Assembly (NCBI RefSeq): GCF_001422645.1
Contig: NZ_LMLR01000011.1
Location: forward strand, 1-64,000
Source: Arthrobacter sp. Leaf69
GTDB lineage: Bacteria > Actinomycetota > Actinomycetes > Actinomycetales > Micrococcaceae
Reading direction: 5' to 3'
DNA length: 64,000 nucleotides
This document shows, piece by piece, positions 18,398-29,517 of the stretch; within the stretch, counting starts at the first letter, position 1; the number at the start of each line of letters is the position of its first letter. A model generated the notes under the pieces. That model saw only the letters and a program-made list of their open reading frames with translations, was not told the DNA's origin and searched no databases. The position numbers and the translations under genes were made by a program.

Positions 18398-19504
18398 ATG
18401 ACGACCCTTCGCCCCGTTCCCGGTCCCAGCAACGCTGACGACGGCGGTACCCGCCGCCACGGGGAGTACAAGGTCCCCGGCGGCAAACTGGTAGTCGCCG
18501 ACTTCGACGTCGTCGACCGCGTCCTGACGAACGTCTCGCTCAGCGGCGACTTCTTCCTGGAGCCGGACGAGGCGCTGCTGGAGATCAACCGGGCACTCAC
18601 CGGCCTCCCGGCGGACTCCGCTGCGGCGGACATCTCCGCCGCCGTGGCCGCGGCCCTGCCCGCCGACGCCGTCCTGTTCGGCTTTTCCGCCGACGCCGTG
18701 GCGGTCACCGTCCGCCGCGCCCTGGCCAAGGCCACCGGCTGGGCGGACCATCACTGGAACATCATCGGGCCCTCCGTGCTGCCCACCCACGTGAACGTGG
18801 CCCTTGACGAGGTCCTGACCGAAGAGGTCGGCGCGGGCCGCCGCAACCCGACGCTGCGGTTCTGGGATTGGGAAGAGCCGTCCGTGGTGATCGGCAGCTT
18901 CCAGTCCGTCCGCAACGAACTGGACCCCGCCGGCGTCGAACGCCACGGCATCAGCGTGGTCCGCCGGATCAGCGGCGGGGGAGCGATGTTCATGGAGGCC
19001 GGCAACTGCATCACGTACTCCCTGTACGTGCCGCAGACCCTCGTGGACGGCATCAGCTTCGCTGACTCCTACGGCTTCCTGGACGCGTGGGTGATGGCTG
19101 CCCTTGAGAAGATGGGCATCAGCGCCTTTTATGTGCCCCTGAACGACATCGCGACCGAGCAGGGAAAAATCGGCGGCGCCGCGCAGAAGCGGCTCGCGAA
19201 CGGCGGCATGCTGCACCACGTCACCATGAGCTACGACATCGACGCGGACAAGATGGTGGAGGTCCTGCGGATCGGCAAGGAGAAGCTCTCAGACAAGGGC
19301 GCGCGGAGCGCGAAGAAGCGGGTGGATCCCCTCCGCCGGCAGACGGGCCTGGCGCGGTCCGAGATCGTCGCGGCCATGATGGACGTCTTCGCGGAACGCT
19401 ACGCGGCGACGCCGTCGGAGCTCACCGACGGCGAAATCGCAGCGGCCCATCAGCGGGTCGAGGCCAAATTCGGTACCGCGGAGTGGCTGCACCGGGTCCC
19501 GTAG
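18398..19504 (+). CDS. lipoate-protein ligase A family protein with N-terminal accessory domain
   Basis: 368 residues. The first 85 residues (GEYKVPGGKLVVADFDV onward) resemble the small accessory domain that usually lies at the C terminus of E. coli LplA. The catalytic biotin/lipoate ligase fold follows, with the RRISGGGAMFMEAGNCITYS motif and the lysine in AAQKRL. It would attach lipoate to E2 and GcvH proteins. The reversed domain order resembles split or permuted archaeal and actinobacterial ligases. ATG at 18398 is preceded by TAAGG. Confidence 0.85.
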   Translation: MTTLRPVPGPSNADDGGTRRHGEYKVPGGKLVVADFDVVDRVLTNVSLSGDFFLEPDEALLEINRALTGLPADSAAADISAAVAAALPADAVLFGFSADAVAVTVRRALAKATGWADHHWNIIGPSVLPTHVNVALDEVLTEEVGAGRRNPTLRFWDWEEPSVVIGSFQSVRNELDPAGVERHGISVVRRISGGGAMFMEAGNCITYSLYVPQTLVDGISFADSYGFLDAWVMAALEKMGISAFYVPLNDIATEQGKIGGAAQKRLANGGMLHHVTMSYDIDADKMVEVLRIGKEKLSDKGARSAKKRVDPLRRQTGLARSEIVAAMMDVFAERYAATPSELTDGEIAAAHQRVEAKFGTAEWLHRVP

Positions 19505-19559
19505 GCCCCGTGCGCCCCACCGGGCCCCCGACTGAGCCGCCGCTGCCCTCAGTGCGACT

Positions 19560-19737
19560 CGGGTAACGGCCATTCGTGTCAGATCGGTGGCCGGACCACT
19601 CGCATAGCGGCCACTCGTGTCAGAAGTGCGCACCGCGGGGAGGCGCTCGTCACCGATTCACCACAAGTGGCCGCTACACCGACCCGCTTAGCGGCCGTAC
19701 GTGTCAGATGGGTGGCCGGGCGCCTCGCATACAGCGG
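19560..19737. repeat. degenerate repeat cluster between lipoate ligase and pepN
   Basis: Two longer copies (about 19567-19606 and 19691-19732) share CGTGTCAGAT[C/G]GGTGGCCGG followed by CTCGCATA. A partial copy at 19606-19626 has AGCGGCCACTCGTGTCAGA, and an inverted piece lies at 19663-19677 (CAAGTGGCCGCT). The GC-rich arms could form hairpins. No gene is seen here. This may be a small dispersed palindromic element. Confidence 0.55.
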
Positions 19738-22365
19738 TTACGGAGCAGCGGACGGGGTGTTCGCGGGCAGCGCCTGCGCCTCGAGGGCGCGGTGCAGGTG
19801 GCTGCGCTGTTCGATGATGATGCGGCGCAGTGCCCGCGGGGCGTCCTGGTGTCCGGCAAGCCACTCATCCGTCCGGATGATGACGGGGTGTGAGTCCGGG
19901 GTGCCGCCGCCGAGGTCCTGCCCTGCCGGGTAGAGCCCGCGGACGATCCGGCTGGCAATCTCGATGCTGCGCCCGGCCCATACGTCCTCCAGGCAGTCGA
20001 AATACCGATCAGTGAAGCCCTGCAGCAGCGCCGCCGGGCCGGTGTTGAAACCGGCGATGGTCGCGCTGAGCAACTGGTTGGACAGCGACGTGCCATGCAC
20101 GGCCTCATTCCAGGCTGCCTCCTTGACCGCCGCATCCGGGCGGGCTGCGAGGGCGGTGGCATGCCCGGATTTGCCGGCGGCAGTGTTGTCCCTGCCCAGC
20201 TCCCCGTCGAGCTGCTCGGCGGTGGCTTGCCCGTGGGCGGCCAAGGCGTGCCAGAGGTTCCACCGGAGCTCCGCATCCACGGACAGGCCCTCAATGACCG
20301 TGCTGCCGTCCAGGATCCCGCGGAGCAGGTCGAGCCGGCTGTCATCGAACCGGCTGGTCGCGGCAACCGTGCGCGCCCACGCCAGCTGCTGGTCGGACCC
20401 CGGTGCGGCACGCTGGAGCTCGTCGGCCGCCATGGACAAGAACCCGCGGCGGACACCGGCCCGCTTCGCCTCGGGGACGTAGCGTTCAATGGCCGTGGAG
20501 GCATTGCCCAGGACGTTCAGCAGCACACCGATGCCGGCCTCCGCGGGACCGAAGCGCTGCACGGCGTCCACGTACAGGGCGGACGGCGTGACGGCGTCAC
20601 GCGCGGAATCCCAGAGCGCGGTCCAGCACAGGGCCCGGGCCATCGGATCCGTGAGTGAACTAAGCGAGTTCCGGACCGTGGCCTCGGAGCGCGGGTCCAG
20701 CCGCACTTTGGCGTAGCTCAGGTCATCGTCGTTGACCAGCATCAGGGCCGGCCGCGGCCTGCCGGCGAGGGCCGGCACGTCGGTCCGGGCGCCGGTGACG
20801 TCGGTCTCGACGCTGTCCGTGCGGACCAGGGCGCCGGCGTCGTCCATCTCGTACAGGCCGATACGCAGCCGGTGCGGCCGCGGCTCCTGCCGGCCCGTCG
20901 TCGGGTCCTCGGCGTCCTGGAAAAGGGTGACGGCACCGAGGACGCCGTCGTGCTCTTCAATCCCGGTGGTGAGGGTGGAGATGCCCGAGGTCTGCAGCCA
21001 CTGGCGGGCCCAGTCCGCGAGGTCCCGGCCGGAGGCGGCGCTGAGCGCGGCGAGCAGGTCGGCCAGGGTGGTGTTCCCGTAGGCATGGTCCTTGAAGTAC
21101 CGGCGCGAACCGGCGACGAAGGCCTCGAAACCCACGTACGCGACCAGCTGCTTGAGCACCGAGGCGCCCTTGGCGTACGTGATGCCGTCGAAGTTCTGTT
21201 TGGCTGCCTCGAGATCGGGGATGTCGGCGACGATCGGGTGCGTCGTCGGCAGCTGGTCCTGCACGTAGGCCCACGCCTTGCGGTTGTTGGCGAAGTTCAC
21301 CCAGGCTGTGTCCCAGTCCGTAGTGCGGTCCACGCCGAGGGTGCCCATGTAGTCCGCGAAGGACTCCTTGAGCCACAGGTCGTCCCACCACTGCATCGTG
21401 ACGAGGTCGCCGAACCACATGTGGGCCATCTCGTGCAGCAGGGTGTTGGCGCGGGCCTGGTACTGCGAATCCGCGGCCCGTGAAGTGAAGACGTAGTTTT
21501 CCGTGAACGTCACAAGGCCCGGGTTCTCCATGGCGCCGAGGTTGTACTCGGGCACGAAGGCCTGGTCGTACTTGCCCCACGGGTACGGGAAGTCGAAGAG
21601 TTCGTTGAAGAAGTCCAGGCCGTTCTTGGTGAGGGTGAAGAGTGCCTCGGGGTCGAAGGACGGCGCCATCGAGGCACGGCAGTAAAGGGCCAGGGGCACG
21701 TCCAAGACGGATCCGTCAGTGAGCGTCCCGCGCCAGGAGTCCTCGGCCTTGAAGTACGGGCCGGCCAGCACCGTGGTGATGTAGGTGGACATCGCCTTCG
21801 TGGGGGCGAAGTCCCAGCGGCTGGTGTCGGGATCGCTGGTGAGCTGCGCGCGCCGGGTTTCGACGCCGTTGGAGGACACCTGCCAGGCCGAGGGCGCCAT
21901 GACGTGGAAGGTGAATTCCGCCTTCAGGTCGGGCTGCTCAAAGTTGGCGAAGACCCGGCGGGCGTCGGCGGGCTCGTACTGGGTGTAGAGGTAGCACTGG
22001 CCGTCGGCGGGGTCGAAGAAGCGGTGCATGCCCTCCCCGGAAGTGCTGTACAGCGCGGTGCCCGTGACGGTGACCTGGTTCTCCGCCTGGAGGTTGTCCA
22101 GCCGGATCCGGGAGCCGTCCACGACGTCGGCGACCGGGAGTCCCTTGCCGTTGAGGAAGACGCTGTGCACCTGGCTGCTGATGAAGTCCAGGAACGTGGA
22201 GGACCCGGGTTCGCCGGCGGAGAAGTTGATGACGCTGCGGCTCGTGTACCCGGCGACGTCCGGATCCGCAGCCTGGCGGACGTCCAGGGAGACGTCGTAG
22301 CTGTGGGTGGTAATCAGGGCTGAGCGGGTTGCGGCTTCATCGCGGCGCAGGTTCTGGTTCGACAC
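19738..22365 (-). CDS. pepN: aminopeptidase N (M1 family)
   Basis: 875 residues. The M1 exopeptidase motif GAMEN is in YNLGAMENPGLVTF, and the zinc site is HEMAHMWFGDL with the third ligand in LKESFADYMG. The N-terminal beta-rich domain and the helical ERAP-like C-terminal domain are complete. It trims neutral or basic N-terminal residues from peptides in the cytoplasm. GTG start at 22365. The upstream gene on this strand is a sulfate-exporter-like protein. Confidence 0.96.
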   Translation of the reverse strand: MSNQNLRRDEAATRSALITTHSYDVSLDVRQAADPDVAGYTSRSVINFSAGEPGSSTFLDFISSQVHSVFLNGKGLPVADVVDGSRIRLDNLQAENQVTVTGTALYSTSGEGMHRFFDPADGQCYLYTQYEPADARRVFANFEQPDLKAEFTFHVMAPSAWQVSSNGVETRRAQLTSDPDTSRWDFAPTKAMSTYITTVLAGPYFKAEDSWRGTLTDGSVLDVPLALYCRASMAPSFDPEALFTLTKNGLDFFNELFDFPYPWGKYDQAFVPEYNLGAMENPGLVTFTENYVFTSRAADSQYQARANTLLHEMAHMWFGDLVTMQWWDDLWLKESFADYMGTLGVDRTTDWDTAWVNFANNRKAWAYVQDQLPTTHPIVADIPDLEAAKQNFDGITYAKGASVLKQLVAYVGFEAFVAGSRRYFKDHAYGNTTLADLLAALSAASGRDLADWARQWLQTSGISTLTTGIEEHDGVLGAVTLFQDAEDPTTGRQEPRPHRLRIGLYEMDDAGALVRTDSVETDVTGARTDVPALAGRPRPALMLVNDDDLSYAKVRLDPRSEATVRNSLSSLTDPMARALCWTALWDSARDAVTPSALYVDAVQRFGPAEAGIGVLLNVLGNASTAIERYVPEAKRAGVRRGFLSMAADELQRAAPGSDQQLAWARTVAATSRFDDSRLDLLRGILDGSTVIEGLSVDAELRWNLWHALAAHGQATAEQLDGELGRDNTAAGKSGHATALAARPDAAVKEAAWNEAVHGTSLSNQLLSATIAGFNTGPAALLQGFTDRYFDCLEDVWAGRSIEIASRIVRGLYPAGQDLGGGTPDSHPVIIRTDEWLAGHQDAPRALRRIIIEQRSHLHRALEAQALPANTPSAAP

Positions 22366-22369
22366 TCAG

Positions 22370-23446
22370 CTATCTAATCATGAGGAACGCGGCGCCCAGC
22401 CCCAGCGCGGCAATCAGCAGCCAGGACGCCAGAGCGGCCAGCAACGCCCGCGCCCCGGTGTGGATCAGCTGGCCCACCCGCACCGCCGATCCGAGGCCGA
22501 ACAGCGCCATCCCCAGCAGGATGTCCTGAAGCACCGCGGCGGCGTCGAGCACGGCGGGGGAGAGCCAGCCCGTGGTGCGCAGCGCCGCCAGGGCGACGAA
22601 GCCGAGGACGAACAGCGGGACGATGGGCGGCCGCTTCAGGCCGGTGCCGGCGTCGGCGGTGCTGCGGTGGTGCAGGCCCGCGGCGGCGACCATGGGGGCC
22701 AGGAGGATCACCCGGGTGAGTTTCACGACGACGGCGACCGCCAGTGCCGAGGCCCCGGCGGTCTGCGCGGTGGCCACCACCTGTCCGACGTCGTGCACGG
22801 ACGCCCCGGCCCAGGCCCCGAAAACCTCCGGAGTCAGGCCCAGCGGCTGGATGAGCAGCGGGAGCACACCGATGGCAAGGGTGCCGCACAGTGTCACCAG
22901 GGCCACCGGGAGCACTGTGTCGTGCTGCCGGATCCGGCGCACCGCGGCCATCGCCCCGATGGCCGAGGCCCCGCAGATGGAGAAGCCGGTGGCGATCAGC
23001 AGCGACACGTGCGGCGGCAGCCGGAACAGCCTGCTGATGCCGTAGGTTCCGGCGAAGGCGGCCAGCACCACGCCCGTGATCAGCAGCAGCGCGCTCCAGC
23101 CCAGGCCCAGGACGTCCACGAGGCTGACTTTCAGGCCGAGGACCACGATTCCGGCGCGCATCAGGTGCCTGCCGGCGAAGTCCAGACCTGGCCGGCCCGG
23201 GCCCGCCGTCCAGCCTGACAGCCCCGGGACGTTGGCGGCGAGGAGTCCGAACGCCACGGCCAGCGTCATCGCCGGGAGCACGGGAACCAGGGCGTGGACG
23301 GCCAGCGACAGCACGACGGCGGCTGCCGCGGCCAGCAGCCCGGGGACCAGGCCCGGCAGCGGCTTTGCCCTGGGCAGCGGGTGGGGAATTTTCGGTGGCA
23401 CGCACCAACCTTGCCCCAACTGCGCGGAAAAGCCCGCACGCGCCAC
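22370..23446 (-). CDS. YeiH/UPF0324 family putative sulfate exporter
   Basis: 358 residues with about ten hydrophobic segments. Family stretches include AGIVVLGLKVSL, TGFSICGASAIGA, AWAGASVHDVGQVVATAQ and DILLGMALFGLGSAVR, as in YeiH-type proteins. The transported substrate is not proven for the family. The N-terminal start is uncertain, and the real protein may start about 25 residues in. Its start lies close to the divergent ATP-grasp gene at 23575. Confidence 0.87.
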   Translation of the reverse strand: MARAGFSAQLGQGWCVPPKIPHPLPRAKPLPGLVPGLLAAAAAVVLSLAVHALVPVLPAMTLAVAFGLLAANVPGLSGWTAGPGRPGLDFAGRHLMRAGIVVLGLKVSLVDVLGLGWSALLLITGVVLAAFAGTYGISRLFRLPPHVSLLIATGFSICGASAIGAMAAVRRIRQHDTVLPVALVTLCGTLAIGVLPLLIQPLGLTPEVFGAWAGASVHDVGQVVATAQTAGASALAVAVVVKLTRVILLAPMVAAAGLHHRSTADAGTGLKRPPIVPLFVLGFVALAALRTTGWLSPAVLDAAAVLQDILLGMALFGLGSAVRVGQLIHTGARALLAALASWLLIAALGLGAAFLMIR

Positions 23447-23574
23447 GGCGGCCGCCCCGCGGTCAGCTCCGGTTTCCGGCCAGCGGACAGCGCCACGCCC
23501 GGCGGATTCCCGCTGCCCGGCGCCACGCTCCGGCGGGCATGGAAATGATTTCGCAACAAAAAGGTGATTGTCTA

Positions 23575-25137
23575 GTGACCATGTCTGACCTATTCCAGGA
23601 TTACTCCGTGGCCGCCGAACGTACCGGCGCCTACGACGAGATGTTTACCCCCGGGCAGGAGCCCAGGAAGTCCTACGGGCAGGTTGCCGGGGCTTTGCGT
23701 GAACTCTCGCTCGCTGATGTCACCGCCCGCGCCGATTCCATGGCACGGACCTTCCTGGACCGCGGCGTCACGTTCGACTTCGCGGGGGAGGAGCGGCCCT
23801 TCCCGCTGGACATCGTGCCGCGCGTCATCCCGGCCGATGAGTGGACCGTGCTGGAGCAGGGCGTCGCGCAGCGCGTGCGGGCGCTGGAGGCGTTCCTCAA
23901 CGACGTCTACGACAAGATGGCCGTGGTGACCGACGGCGTCATCCCGCGCCAGCTCGTCACCACCAGCGCCCATTTCCACCGCCAGGTGCACGGCTTCGAG
24001 CCGGCCGGCGGCGTCCGCGTCCACATTTCCGGCATCGACGTCGTCCGCGACGCCGCCGGGACCTTCCGTGTCCTCGAGGACAACGTCCGCGTGCCCTCCG
24101 GCGTCAGCTACGTCCTGGAGAACCGCCGCGCCATGGCCAAGGGCCTGCCCGAGGCATTCGGCCAGCAGCTGATCCGGCCGGTCGAGGAATACCCGCGCCG
24201 GCTCCTCTCCGCCCTGCGCAAGACGGCACCGTCAGGCGTCGACGACCCCACCGTGGTGGTCCTGACCCCCGGCGTCTTCAACAGCGCCTATTTCGAGCAC
24301 ACCCTGCTCGCCGGCCTCATGGGCGTGGAACTCGTCGAGGGGCGCGACCTGATCTGCCGCGGCAACCGCGTCTACATGCGCACCACCGCCGGTGAGCAGC
24401 GCGTCGACGTGATCTACAAGCGCATCGACGACGAGTTCCTGGATCCGCTGCAGTTCCGGGCCGACTCGATGCTCGGCTGCCCGGGCCTGGTCAATGCAGC
24501 CCGCGCCGGCGGCGTCACCATCGCCAATGCCGTGGGCAACGGCGTCGCCGACGACAAACTGGTCTACAGCTACGTCCCTGACCTGATCCGCTACTACCTC
24601 AGCGAAGAGCCCGTGATCGCCAACGTGGACACGTTCCGGCTGGAGGAGAAGGAAGCCCGGGAAGAGGTCCTGGACCGCCTGGACGAACTGGTGGTCAAGC
24701 CCGTGGACGGTTCCGGCGGCAAGGGCCTCGTGATCGGCCCGGATGCCTCCAAAGACGAACTCGATGCGCTGCGCAAGCGCGTCATCGCGGACCCCCGCGG
24801 CTGGATCGCGCAGCCGGTCCTGCAGTTGTCCACCGTGCCCACCCTCAGCGGCGACAAGTTTGGCCCGCGGCACGTGGACCTGCGCCCCTTCGCGGTCAAC
24901 GACGGCGACGACGTCTGGGTCCTCCCCGGCGGGCTGACCCGAGTGGCGCTCAAGGAAGGCTCCCTGATCGTGAACTCCAGCCAGGGCGGCGGTTCCAAGG
25001 ACACATGGGTGCTGGCGGATTCCCCCGAGGTGCCCGTGGAGACCCTGCCCCGCCAGGCCATCACGGTCCGCGAACGGGTTTCGGTCTGGCCCGTCGAAAG
25101 CAACTGGCGCGATAGCCAGAAGGAGCAGCAGCAATGA
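23575..25137 (+). CDS. circularly permuted ATP-grasp protein (DUF404/DUF407 type)
   Basis: 520 residues from the GTG at 23575. AAAAAGG lies 11 bases upstream, and ATG at 23581 is an alternative start. Markers are RPFPLDIVPRVIPADEW, FRVLEDNVRVPSG, VDVIYKRIDDEFLDP and a glycine loop VVKPVDGSGGKGLVIG, the signature of the permuted ATP-grasp ligase fold. Such proteins are predicted to form peptide or amide bonds. It begins a three-gene set with the alpha-E and transglutaminase proteins. Substrate and product are unknown. Confidence 0.93.
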   Translation: MTMSDLFQDYSVAAERTGAYDEMFTPGQEPRKSYGQVAGALRELSLADVTARADSMARTFLDRGVTFDFAGEERPFPLDIVPRVIPADEWTVLEQGVAQRVRALEAFLNDVYDKMAVVTDGVIPRQLVTTSAHFHRQVHGFEPAGGVRVHISGIDVVRDAAGTFRVLEDNVRVPSGVSYVLENRRAMAKGLPEAFGQQLIRPVEEYPRRLLSALRKTAPSGVDDPTVVVLTPGVFNSAYFEHTLLAGLMGVELVEGRDLICRGNRVYMRTTAGEQRVDVIYKRIDDEFLDPLQFRADSMLGCPGLVNAARAGGVTIANAVGNGVADDKLVYSYVPDLIRYYLSEEPVIANVDTFRLEEKEAREEVLDRLDELVVKPVDGSGGKGLVIGPDASKDELDALRKRVIADPRGWIAQPVLQLSTVPTLSGDKFGPRHVDLRPFAVNDGDDVWVLPGGLTRVALKEGSLIVNSSQGGGSKDTWVLADSPEVPVETLPRQAITVRERVSVWPVESNWRDSQKEQQQ

Positions 25138-25212
25138 CCCCCGGCACCCTGCCACACACTGTTCCGCTGACCTGCCCTTTTCAGATTTCCGATGCGCTGG
25201 AGGTAACCGCGA

Positions 25213-26139
25213 ATGCTTAGCCGTATCGCCGAGTCACTGTTTTGGATCGGCCGCTACGTCGAACGGGCCGACGGCACCGCCCGGATCCTCGACGTCCACC
25301 TTGAGCGGCTCAACCACCTGCCCATGGAGGAACAGCGCAGCGTGGCGCAGGAACTCCTGGCCGTGATGGGCGCCCGGGCGCAGAGCGAGGACTTCGGCCT
25401 GCCGGAACTGCTCAACGCCCTCGCCTATGACAAGCAGAGCGCCACGTCCATCGCCGGTTCCCTCGGCGCGGCGCGGGAGAACGCCCGCCGCGCCCGGGAA
25501 ACCGTGTCGTCCGGGCTCTGGGAGAGCCTGAACACCACGTATTACGGGCTGAACCAGCACCGCAAGGACGTCGTGGGGACCTACCGATTCTGCAACTGGG
25601 TGCTGGAACGCACGGCCATGGTCAGCGGCCTCGCGGACACCACGGTCAGCCACGACGAAAGCTGGCAGTTCCTGGTCCTGGGCCGCTCCCTGGAACGCGC
25701 CGACATGACCGCCCGGATGCTCTCCACCCGGGACGTGCTCTCCGCCGGGATGTCGTGGGTGAACATGCTCCGCTGCGCCGGCGCCTACGAATCGTTCCTG
25801 CGCACCCGCCGGGCAGCCTTCGGCGACCAGCACGCCGCCGAGTTCCTGCTCCTGGACCGTCTGTTCCCGCGCTCCATCGTGTATGCGCTGCGTGACGCCG
25901 ATGAATGCCTCGCGAAGCTGGACCCCTCGGCCCAGCGCGTCGGCTTTATCAATGACGCCCGCCGGATCGTGGGCCAGGCCCGCACCTTCCTCGAGTTCCA
26001 CCGCACCGACGACCTGATGTCGGAGCTGCCCGAGCACATGGAACGTGTCCAGAAGGCCGTCTCGCAGGCTTCGGACGCCATTTCCCGTAAGTACTTCAAT
26101 CAGGCAGACGAACTGGCCTGGGTGGGAGAAGTTTCATGA
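25213..26139 (+). CDS. alpha-E domain protein (DUF403)
   Basis: 308 residues, almost entirely helical. Begins MLSRIAESLFWIGRYVERAD, the diagnostic opening of the alpha-E family, and has repeated ERADMTARM-like helices around residue 160. Known only from gene context with permuted ATP-grasp ligases and transglutaminases. No enzymatic activity is established. Its last four bases overlap the transglutaminase start (ATGA). Confidence 0.93.
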   Translation: MLSRIAESLFWIGRYVERADGTARILDVHLERLNHLPMEEQRSVAQELLAVMGARAQSEDFGLPELLNALAYDKQSATSIAGSLGAARENARRARETVSSGLWESLNTTYYGLNQHRKDVVGTYRFCNWVLERTAMVSGLADTTVSHDESWQFLVLGRSLERADMTARMLSTRDVLSAGMSWVNMLRCAGAYESFLRTRRAAFGDQHAAEFLLLDRLFPRSIVYALRDADECLAKLDPSAQRVGFINDARRIVGQARTFLEFHRTDDLMSELPEHMERVQKAVSQASDAISRKYFNQADELAWVGEVS

Positions 26140-26987
26140 CCCGGCTGAGTATCATCCACAAGACGGCGTACAAATACAACAAGCGGGTCACACTGTCCTA
26201 CAACGAGGCCCGGATGACCCCGCTAACGGACCCCCAGCAGGTGGTGCTGGAATCCTCGCTGAAGGTCTCGCCGTCCCAGGCGTCGTTGAGCAGCTACCGC
26301 GACTACTGGGGCACCCGGGTCACCGCCTTCGACATGCAGATGCCGCACGAGCACCTGGAAGTCCTGTCGACCACCACAGTCGAGGTGCACCGGGTGGAGC
26401 GGATCCCGGCCGAGGCGGACATCGTCGGCTGGGACGTCCTCGACTCCCCGGACACCCTCAACAAGTTCAGCGACTGGATTCCGCAGTCGCAGCTCACCGG
26501 GACGGGCACCGAAGTGCTCGGAATCATTCCCGGCGTCGTCGGGGACCGCAACCCGCACGAGGCCGCCATGGCGGTCTTCGAATGGATGCGCGGCGAAATG
26601 ACCTACATGAAGGGATCCACCGGCGTCACCACGAACGCCGAACAGGCCTGGAACCAGCGCCAGGGCGTCTGCCAGGACCTGGCGCACCTCGCCATCGGCG
26701 CGCTGCGGAGCCGGGGCATCCCTGCCCGGTATGTGTCCGGTTACCTGCACCCGCGGTCGACGGCGGACCTCGGCGAGACGGTCGCGGGACAGTCCCACGC
26801 CTGGCTGGAATGGTGGGACGGCGAATGGCGCAGCTGGGACCCCACCAACCACAAACCGGCCGGCGATTTCCACGTGACTGTGGCACGCGGCCGGGATTAC
26901 CGCGACGTGCCCCCGCTTAAGGGAATCCTGTCCGGCGGGGGCGGCTCCGCCCTCAGCGTCACGGTGGAGATCACCCGCCTGGCCTGA
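26136..26987 (+). CDS. transglutaminase-like cysteine protease family protein
   Basis: 283 residues. An N-terminal beta domain (about residues 1-90) precedes the transglutaminase core with catalytic Cys in GVCQDLAHLAI, His in QSHAWLEWW and Asp in WDPTNH. In this gene cluster such proteins may cleave or transfer peptides made by the ATP-grasp protein; this is inference. Translationally coupled to the alpha-E gene. Confidence 0.93.
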   Translation: MTRLSIIHKTAYKYNKRVTLSYNEARMTPLTDPQQVVLESSLKVSPSQASLSSYRDYWGTRVTAFDMQMPHEHLEVLSTTTVEVHRVERIPAEADIVGWDVLDSPDTLNKFSDWIPQSQLTGTGTEVLGIIPGVVGDRNPHEAAMAVFEWMRGEMTYMKGSTGVTTNAEQAWNQRQGVCQDLAHLAIGALRSRGIPARYVSGYLHPRSTADLGETVAGQSHAWLEWWDGEWRSWDPTNHKPAGDFHVTVARGRDYRDVPPLKGILSGGGGSALSVTVEITRLA

Positions 26988-27008
26988 TTCCCGACCTCAT
27001 CTCGCTTA

Positions 27009-27064
27009 TGCGCTATCACCTAAGGCTGTTCTGAGGCCCCAGAACAGCAACAAGTGATAGCGCA
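27009..27064. repeat. long inverted repeat between convergent genes
   Basis: Outer arms TGCGCTATCAC and GTGATAGCGCA, with inner arms GCTGTTCTG and CAGAACAGC around AGGCCC. It sits between the transglutaminase gene and the convergent PPOX-like gene. No long T-run follows, so it may be a two-way terminator or a dispersed palindromic element. Confidence 0.65.
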
Positions 27065-27077
27065 ACGGGTTTAAGGG

Positions 27078-27566
27078 TTATTCCAGGCCGGAGCGGGTGG
27101 CGTCATCCAGCGGCGTCCACCAGGTCAGCGGGGGGACCACCTTGAATCGGCGTCCCGTAACGGTGTCCGGAGTGATCCGGACGAAGTGTTCCTTCTTGCC
27201 CGCCTGCCACGGGAACAGGAGGAGCCCCACGGTGTCCAGGACCTCCTGCTGGTTCTGCACCGGTGCTGCCTGTCCCTTGATCACCACACTCCAGGCGACG
27301 CCGGAGTCAGCGTCGATACCGTCGGCCTCCAGTGCCACGGGTGTGTCTGCCGTGGCCGCCTGCAGCTTGGTGCCGTCCGCCGTGCGGAACACCAGAGTGC
27401 CGTGGTCCACCTTGTAATTGATCGGGAAGATATCAGGATGGTCATCCACCCACACCGCGAGCCGACCCACGCTGACGCCGCGTAACAGACGCCAGCATTC
27501 ATGGTGGTCAAGGTTCTCAACTTCGTGTGCCTGCTGGTGTTTGCCCGGGTTGGGATCAGTACTCAT
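27078..27566 (-). CDS. PPOX-fold (pyridoxamine 5'-phosphate oxidase-like) protein
   Basis: About 162 residues from ATG at 27566; a GTG at 27617 would add 17. Conserved parts are VGRLAVWVDDHPDIFPINYKV, TLVFRTADGTKL and VTGRRFKVVPP, as in small flavin-binding split-barrel proteins. The ligand (FMN, F420 or heme) is not resolved. It lies divergent to the DevS-like kinase gene and is paralogous to the gene at 31110-31580. PPOX-type proteins occur in the mycobacterial DevR regulon. Confidence 0.82.
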   Translation of the reverse strand: MSTDPNPGKHQQAHEVENLDHHECWRLLRGVSVGRLAVWVDDHPDIFPINYKVDHGTLVFRTADGTKLQAATADTPVALEADGIDADSGVAWSVVIKGQAAPVQNQQEVLDTVGLLLFPWQAGKKEHFVRITPDTVTGRRFKVVPPLTWWTPLDDATRSGLE

Positions 27567-27604
27567 GCCGCCGAGCCTACGCCCGCCCGGCGGCAGCGGG
27601 GTAG

Positions 27605-29437
<1,833 letters not shown>

Positions 29438-29517
29438 GAGCGGACATCCTCAGGTGCGCTGTCAGGATGCGCTGTCAGGATGCGCGGTCAGCTACAGCCG
29501 CGAGCGGCGGCTGCCGG

